Shown in pieces: positions 60,264 to 64,000 of a DNA stretch of 64,000 nt; within the stretch, counting starts at the first letter, position 1; the number at the start of each line of letters is the position of its first letter. A program made the translations under genes and the position numbers. The DNA comes from Xanthobacter sp. NM-25 (lineage in GTDB: Bacteria; Pseudomonadota; Alphaproteobacteria; Rhizobiales; Xanthobacteraceae): NCBI RefSeq assembly GCF_022138605.1, contig NZ_JACBFS010000004.1, positions 310,001 through 374,000 on the forward strand, given 5' to 3'. The notes beneath the pieces are model-generated. The model ran no database searches. It was given only the letters and a program-made list of their open reading frames with translations, and was not told the origin of the DNA.

Positions 60264-61679
60264 ATGCGGCAAGCCTTCGACGAAATGTCCAGCATTGATG
60301 GGCAAGTGCGGCCGGCCTACGAGACTCTGCAGCATTGGCTCAGCTCCGTCCCACAAGACGTGCTGGCCCACCGCCGCCAGGAGGCGGAATACATCTTTCG
60401 TCGGATCGGCATCACCTTTGCCGTCTATGGCGAGCAAAACGCCCAGGAACGGCTCATTCCGTTCGATATCGTGCCCCGCATCATCACCAAGGACGAGTGG
60501 AGCCGGCTCTCGAAGGGGCTTGAGCAGCGGGTCAAGGCGCTCAACCACTACATCCGGGACGTGTACACCAAGCGCGAGGTGCTGCGCGCCGGCGTGGTGC
60601 CCGAGGATCTCGTCTACAAGAACCCCGCTTTCCGGCCGGAGATGAACGGCCAGCGGGTGCCGCACGATCTTTATGTGCACATCGCCGGCATCGACATCGT
60701 CCGCACCGATCCGGACACCTTCTACGTTCTGGAAGACAACGCTCGCACCCCCTCCGGGGTCTCCTACATGCTGGAGAACCGGGAGATCATGCTGCGGCTG
60801 TTCCCCGAATTGTTCTCCATGCACAAGGTGGCGCCGGTGGAGAACTATGCCGACGACCTGCTCGCCACCCTGCGCTCGCTCTCGCCCAATGGCGGGCATG
60901 AGCCCAACGTGGCCATCCTCACCCCCGGCATCTACAACTCGGCCTATTACGAGCACTCGTTCCTGGCCGACAAGCTGGGCGTGGACCTGGTTGAGGGGCG
61001 CGACCTGTTCGTGAAGGATTGCACCGTCTACATGCGCACCACCGAGGGGCCGAAGCGGGTGGACGTGATCTATCGCCGCCTCGACGACGACTTCCTCGAT
61101 CCTCTGGCCTTCCGCCCCGACAGCGTGCTCGGCGTGCCCGGCCTCATGAGCGCCTACCGCGCCGGCAACGTGACCCTCACCAATGCGGTGGGCACCGGGG
61201 TGGCGGACGACAAGGCCGTTTATTCCTACATGCCCGAGATCATCCGCTTCTATCTCGGCGAAGAGCCTCTGCTGCCCAACGTGCCCACCTGGCGCTGCCG
61301 CGAGGCCGACCACCTGAAATATGTGCTGGAACACCTGCCCGATCTGGTGGTGAAGGAAGTCCACGGCTCCGGCGGCTACGGCATGCTGGTGGGCCCCGCG
61401 GCCGACAAGATGCAGATCGAGAAGTTCCGCGAGAAGCTGATCGCCGATCCCGACAACTTCATCGCCCAGCCCACCCTGGCCCTCTCCACCTGCCCCACCC
61501 TGGTGGAAAAGGGCATCGCGCCGCGCCACGTGGATCTGCGCCCCTTCATCCTCTCCGGGTCCGACAAGGTGCGGATCGTGCCCGGCGGGCTGACCCGCGT
61601 GGCCATGAAGGAGGGCTCGCTCGTCGTCAATTCCAGCCAGGGAGGCGGCACCAAGGACACCTGGGTTCTCGACGCCTGA
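60264..61679 (+). CDS. Circularly permuted ATP-grasp (DUF404/DUF407) protein
   Basis: The 471-residue protein has the CP-ATP-grasp signatures: EDNARTPSGVSYMLENR near residue 160, LTPGIYNSAYYEHSFLA, VVKEVHGSGGYGMLVGP near 370, and HVDLRPFILSG near 430. Such enzymes make amide or peptide bonds with ATP. With alpha-E and transglutaminase-like partners they form predicted peptide-tagging or peptide-synthesis systems. The start at 60264 fits homologues; GTG at 60252 would add four residues. No proteasome-like Anbu gene is seen next to it. Confidence 0.88.
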   Translation: MRQAFDEMSSIDGQVRPAYETLQHWLSSVPQDVLAHRRQEAEYIFRRIGITFAVYGEQNAQERLIPFDIVPRIITKDEWSRLSKGLEQRVKALNHYIRDVYTKREVLRAGVVPEDLVYKNPAFRPEMNGQRVPHDLYVHIAGIDIVRTDPDTFYVLEDNARTPSGVSYMLENREIMLRLFPELFSMHKVAPVENYADDLLATLRSLSPNGGHEPNVAILTPGIYNSAYYEHSFLADKLGVDLVEGRDLFVKDCTVYMRTTEGPKRVDVIYRRLDDDFLDPLAFRPDSVLGVPGLMSAYRAGNVTLTNAVGTGVADDKAVYSYMPEIIRFYLGEEPLLPNVPTWRCREADHLKYVLEHLPDLVVKEVHGSGGYGMLVGPAADKMQIEKFREKLIADPDNFIAQPTLALSTCPTLVEKGIAPRHVDLRPFILSGSDKVRIVPGGLTRVAMKEGSLVVNSSQGGGTKDTWVLDA

Positions 61680-61811
61680 GCTTCCCCATGGCGCGGGCCC
61701 CCCGGACGCGCTCGCCGTCCGCGGACCTGCGCCGGGAAGCGGTCTCGCGCCGCTCCGCCATCGAGACTTCTTTGAAGGGCCTCGCCACTTCTCCTTCCGG
61801 ATGGGTTCCCC

Positions 61812-62762
61812 ATGCTTTCCCGTACCGCCGACAATCTCTACTGGCTCAGCCGCTATGTGGAACGCGCCGATTGTCTCGCGCGCATTCTCGATGTGTCCCA
61901 GCGCCTTGCCTACACTCCGGTCACCTACGGCGGCTCGACCAATGAATGGGGCTCGGCCGTCCTGACCGCCGGCTGCGCGGACATGTTCACCGAGCGCTAC
62001 GGACCCCTCGACGACGCCAAGGAGGAGGACGTGGTGTCGTTCCTGGCGTTCGCGCCGGAGAACCCCGCCTCCATCCGCAACTGCTTCGAGGTAGCCCGCA
62101 CCAATGCCCGTTCGGTGCGCACCGCGCTGACCTCCGAAATGTGGGACGTGATCAACTCGGCCTGGATCGAGCTGCGCAATTTCCCCAACCGGTCGCTGAC
62201 CCGCGACGAGCTCTCGCGCTTCCTGGCGTTCGTGAAGGAAACGTCGCTGCGCTTCGATGGCGCCACCTTCCGCACCATGCTGCGCAACGACGGCTATTGG
62301 TTCGCCCGCTCCGGCGCGCAGCTGGAGCGCTCGGACAACACCGCCCGTATCCTGGACGTGAAGTATCACGTGCTGCTGCCGGAGAAGGAGCACGTGGGCG
62401 GCCCCCTCGACTATTTCCAGTGGGCGTCCATTCTGCGTTCCGTCTCTGCCCTCACCGCCTTCCACTGGGTCTATCGCGACAGCGTGAAGCCGTGGCTGGT
62501 GGCGGATCTGCTGATCCTGAACCGGCAGATGCCGCGCTCCCTGGCCGCCTGCTACGACAGCCTGGCGCGCAATCTCGACGACATCGCCTCGGCCTATGGC
62601 CGCCAGGGTCCCTCGCAAAGGCTCGCCCGATCCATGCTGGCGCGGCTCAGCAACCGCTCCATCGAGGACATCTTCCAGGCGGGGCTGCACGAGTTCATCT
62701 CGGAGTTCATCTCGGACAACAACAAGCTGGGCGCGGCGATCACGGAGCAATATCTCACCTGA
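61812..62762 (+). CDS. Alpha-E domain protein (DUF403)
   Basis: The 316-residue all-helical protein starts MLSRTADNLYWLSRYVERADCLARILD, the usual alpha-E opening, seen here as ADNLYWLSRYVERA. LRFDGATFRTMLRNDGYWFARSGAQLERSDNTARILDVKY continues it near residues 140-175, and a GRQGPSQRLARSMLARL segment follows. The role is to act with the ATP-grasp partner, perhaps as carrier or scaffold for its product. It lies 132 bases after the ATP-grasp gene and 48 bases before the transglutaminase gene. Confidence 0.9.
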   Translation: MLSRTADNLYWLSRYVERADCLARILDVSQRLAYTPVTYGGSTNEWGSAVLTAGCADMFTERYGPLDDAKEEDVVSFLAFAPENPASIRNCFEVARTNARSVRTALTSEMWDVINSAWIELRNFPNRSLTRDELSRFLAFVKETSLRFDGATFRTMLRNDGYWFARSGAQLERSDNTARILDVKYHVLLPEKEHVGGPLDYFQWASILRSVSALTAFHWVYRDSVKPWLVADLLILNRQMPRSLAACYDSLARNLDDIASAYGRQGPSQRLARSMLARLSNRSIEDIFQAGLHEFISEFISDNNKLGAAITEQYLT

Positions 62763-62810
62763 GAGGGCGCTTCTGTCCGCCACGCCCCCACGCCTTCTTG
62801 AGGTTTCCTC

Positions 62811-63635
62811 ATGCGCGTTCGCATTCGTCACGAGATCACGCAGCATTTCGAGCCCGGCAGCCGCAACCTTTCGGTCACGGTGCGCCTCACGCCGCGCTCC
62901 CACGAGGGCCAGTTCGTCCAGCGCTGGACCCTCGACCTCGATTCCGATTGCCGCCTGTATCCGCAGGAGGACGCTTTCGGAAACCTCTGCCATGCCTTCA
63001 CCGTGGAAGGCCCCGCCGAGAAGGTGGCGGTGATGGCCGAGGGCGAGGTGGAGACCACCGACACCACCGGCATCGTGCGCGGCACGGTGGAGCCCTTTCC
63101 GGCCGCCCTCTACCTGCGGCAAACCGATCTCACCCATCCCACCGACGACATCATCGCCTTCGCCGACGCGATTGCCCGCTCGAAGGATCCGCTCATTCAG
63201 GCCCACACCCTGATGGTGGCGCTGCATGAAGCGGTCAGCGAGGGGGAGGGCTCGGCCCTGGGCGGCCCGCTCGCCGCCGCAGATGCCCTAGCGGCAAAGA
63301 AGGCGTGTTCCGGCGGCATCGCCCACGTCTTCACCTCCGCGGCCCGCCATCTCGGCTTCCCCGCCCGCCACATCTCCGGCTATCTGGCCGTCGACGACGT
63401 GGGCGCGGCGCGCCACTGGGCGGAACTGCATGTGCCAAAGATCGGCTGGGTCGCCTTCGATTGCGGGCGCAATCTGTGCGCCACCGAGAATTACGTGCGC
63501 CTGGCGGTGGGTCTCGATGCCCTGGCCGTCGCACCGCTGCGCAGCACCGGCGCCGATTGCCTGGAAAAGGTGACGGCCTGCGACGGGCGCGCGCCGCCGC
63601 GGCTCGCCCAGGCGCAGAGCCAGAGCCAGAACTGA
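62811..63635 (+). CDS. Transglutaminase-like protein with altered catalytic motif
   Basis: The 274-residue protein has the N-terminal beta-rich domain (MRVRIRHEITQHFEPGSRNLS) and a papain-like core: KKACSGGIAHVFTSAARHLGFPARHISGY near residue 163, ARHWAELHVPKIGWVAFDCGRN near 200 and CATENYVRLAVGLD. In active homologues the cysteine lies in G-x-C-Q-D-x-A-H, five residues before the histidine; here that position is serine and a cysteine lies one residue earlier. The aspartate (FDCG instead of FDP) is kept. Activity is uncertain. Confidence 0.87.
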   Translation: MRVRIRHEITQHFEPGSRNLSVTVRLTPRSHEGQFVQRWTLDLDSDCRLYPQEDAFGNLCHAFTVEGPAEKVAVMAEGEVETTDTTGIVRGTVEPFPAALYLRQTDLTHPTDDIIAFADAIARSKDPLIQAHTLMVALHEAVSEGEGSALGGPLAAADALAAKKACSGGIAHVFTSAARHLGFPARHISGYLAVDDVGAARHWAELHVPKIGWVAFDCGRNLCATENYVRLAVGLDALAVAPLRSTGADCLEKVTACDGRAPPRLAQAQSQSQN

Positions 63636-63769
63636 CCCCCGCGCGTCCCCGCGCCGCAAAGCACGGGGATGACGCGCCGGAAAATGTCGATCGCCGAAAA
63701 AGTGTCATAAGGACATCCGGGACAACCTCCATGATATGGTCGATGACGACCACGCGGAGGAGCGCCGTG

Positions 63770-64000
63770 ATGTCCATGCACACGCCGCCTTTACCCCAGG
63801 TCGGAACCTCGAGCCACGCCCCCTTCGGCGCGCGTCCGGTGAAGCTCGAGGCCCGGCATGTGAATTTCTATTATGGCAGTCAGCTCGCCCTGCGCGATGT
63901 CTCCATGCCGCTCTTTGCCAATCAGATCACCGCACTGATCGGGCCTTCCGGCTGCGGCAAGTCCACCCTGCTGCGCGTCTTCAACCGCATGTATGAGCTC
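63770..64000 (+). CDS. pstB: Phosphate ABC transporter ATP-binding protein PstB (N-terminal part)
   Basis: The first 77 residues are in the window. After a polar leader, KLEARHVNFYYGSQLALRDVSMPLFANQITALIGPSGCGKST contains the ABC entry and Walker A, followed by LLRVFNRMYEL, the PstB-typical continuation. PstB drives phosphate uptake with PstC, PstA and PstS. GGAGGAG lies 7 bases before ATG 63770. The preceding gene is transglutaminase-like, not pstA, which is unusual. The gene runs off the right edge. Confidence 0.88.
   Translation, partial: MSMHTPPLPQVGTSSHAPFGARPVKLEARHVNFYYGSQLALRDVSMPLFANQITALIGPSGCGKSTLLRVFNRMYEL

Noticed and set aside
60087..63227. A very long open frame on the minus strand (over 1000 codons)
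   Set aside because: It lies antisense to the ATP-grasp, alpha-E and transglutaminase genes, which have clear family motifs. High GC removes stop codons from the opposite strand, so the frame is a shadow.
63702..63708. GTGTCAT as a Pho box before pstB
   Set aside because: Only one half site is present at the expected position; the second 7-mer does not match the CTGTCAT repeat at 11-base spacing.

Overview
The window is high-GC, densely packed bacterial chromosome. The gene families and the order ruvX - transporter - pyrB - pyrC-like - plsY - dprA - topA, with gatC-gatA nearby, point to an alphaproteobacterium of the order Hyphomicrobiales (Rhizobiales). A Xanthobacter/Azorhizobium-type member is my best guess, but this is inference from gene content and style, not from a marker gene. 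I saw no rRNA or tRNA gene, CRISPR array, insertion sequence or prophage.

Layout. 1-3.7 kb: end of a surface-glycan-like cluster (SDR epimerase, TIM-barrel isomerase, large unknown protein). 3.7-5.6 kb: a TerC/CBS/CorC membrane protein behind a structured leader with mutually exclusive terminator and anti-terminator helices. 5.9-14.9 kb: a minus-strand catabolic operon (GntR regulator, taurine/nitrate-type ABC importer, oxidoreductase, thioesterase, glyoxalase-like protein, acyl-CoA ligase), then a gamma-glutamyltransferase-like enzyme. 15.3-18.4 kb: DUF3141 protein and a HAD nucleotidase. 18.5-26.4 kb: the most unusual block, with a NadC-like phosphoribosyltransferase, an amidohydrolase, an aldehyde dehydrogenase, a PyrF-like decarboxylase, a CobW GTPase and a PncC-like amidase on one strand, and a divergent MocR-type regulator. 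26.4-31.4 kb: small proteins, chorismate mutase, gatA, gatC, vapBC, recQ. 31.5-46.4 kb: mostly housekeeping genes (UPF0173 hydrolase, ruvX, AEC transporter, pyrB/pyrC-like, plsY, dprA, topA), an MFS pump, a zinc metallopeptidase and a DUF488 protein. 46.4-49.2 kb: a molybdoenzyme maturation operon without its enzyme. 49.3-59.2 kb: a KamA-like radical SAM protein, a secondary-alcohol-type dehydrogenase, low-complexity membrane proteins, a kinase fusion, a Sel1 protein, a fused truncated haemoglobin and a cytochrome b561/c' pair. 59.3-64 kb: a CinA N-domain protein, the ATP-grasp/alpha-E/transglutaminase set and the start of pstB.

How genes work together. The 7.7-14.9 kb operon reads as uptake plus CoA-dependent breakdown of an organic acid of unknown identity. 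The 18.5-26.4 kb block pairs an enzyme fold that attaches phosphoribose to a carboxylated ring with a fold that decarboxylates nucleotides. Both have altered active-site motifs, and MocR-type operator-like sequences lie upstream of the amidohydrolase and of the regulator; this is the best candidate for an undescribed pathway. The last cluster belongs to predicted peptide-ligase systems, but its transglutaminase has a displaced or lost catalytic cysteine.
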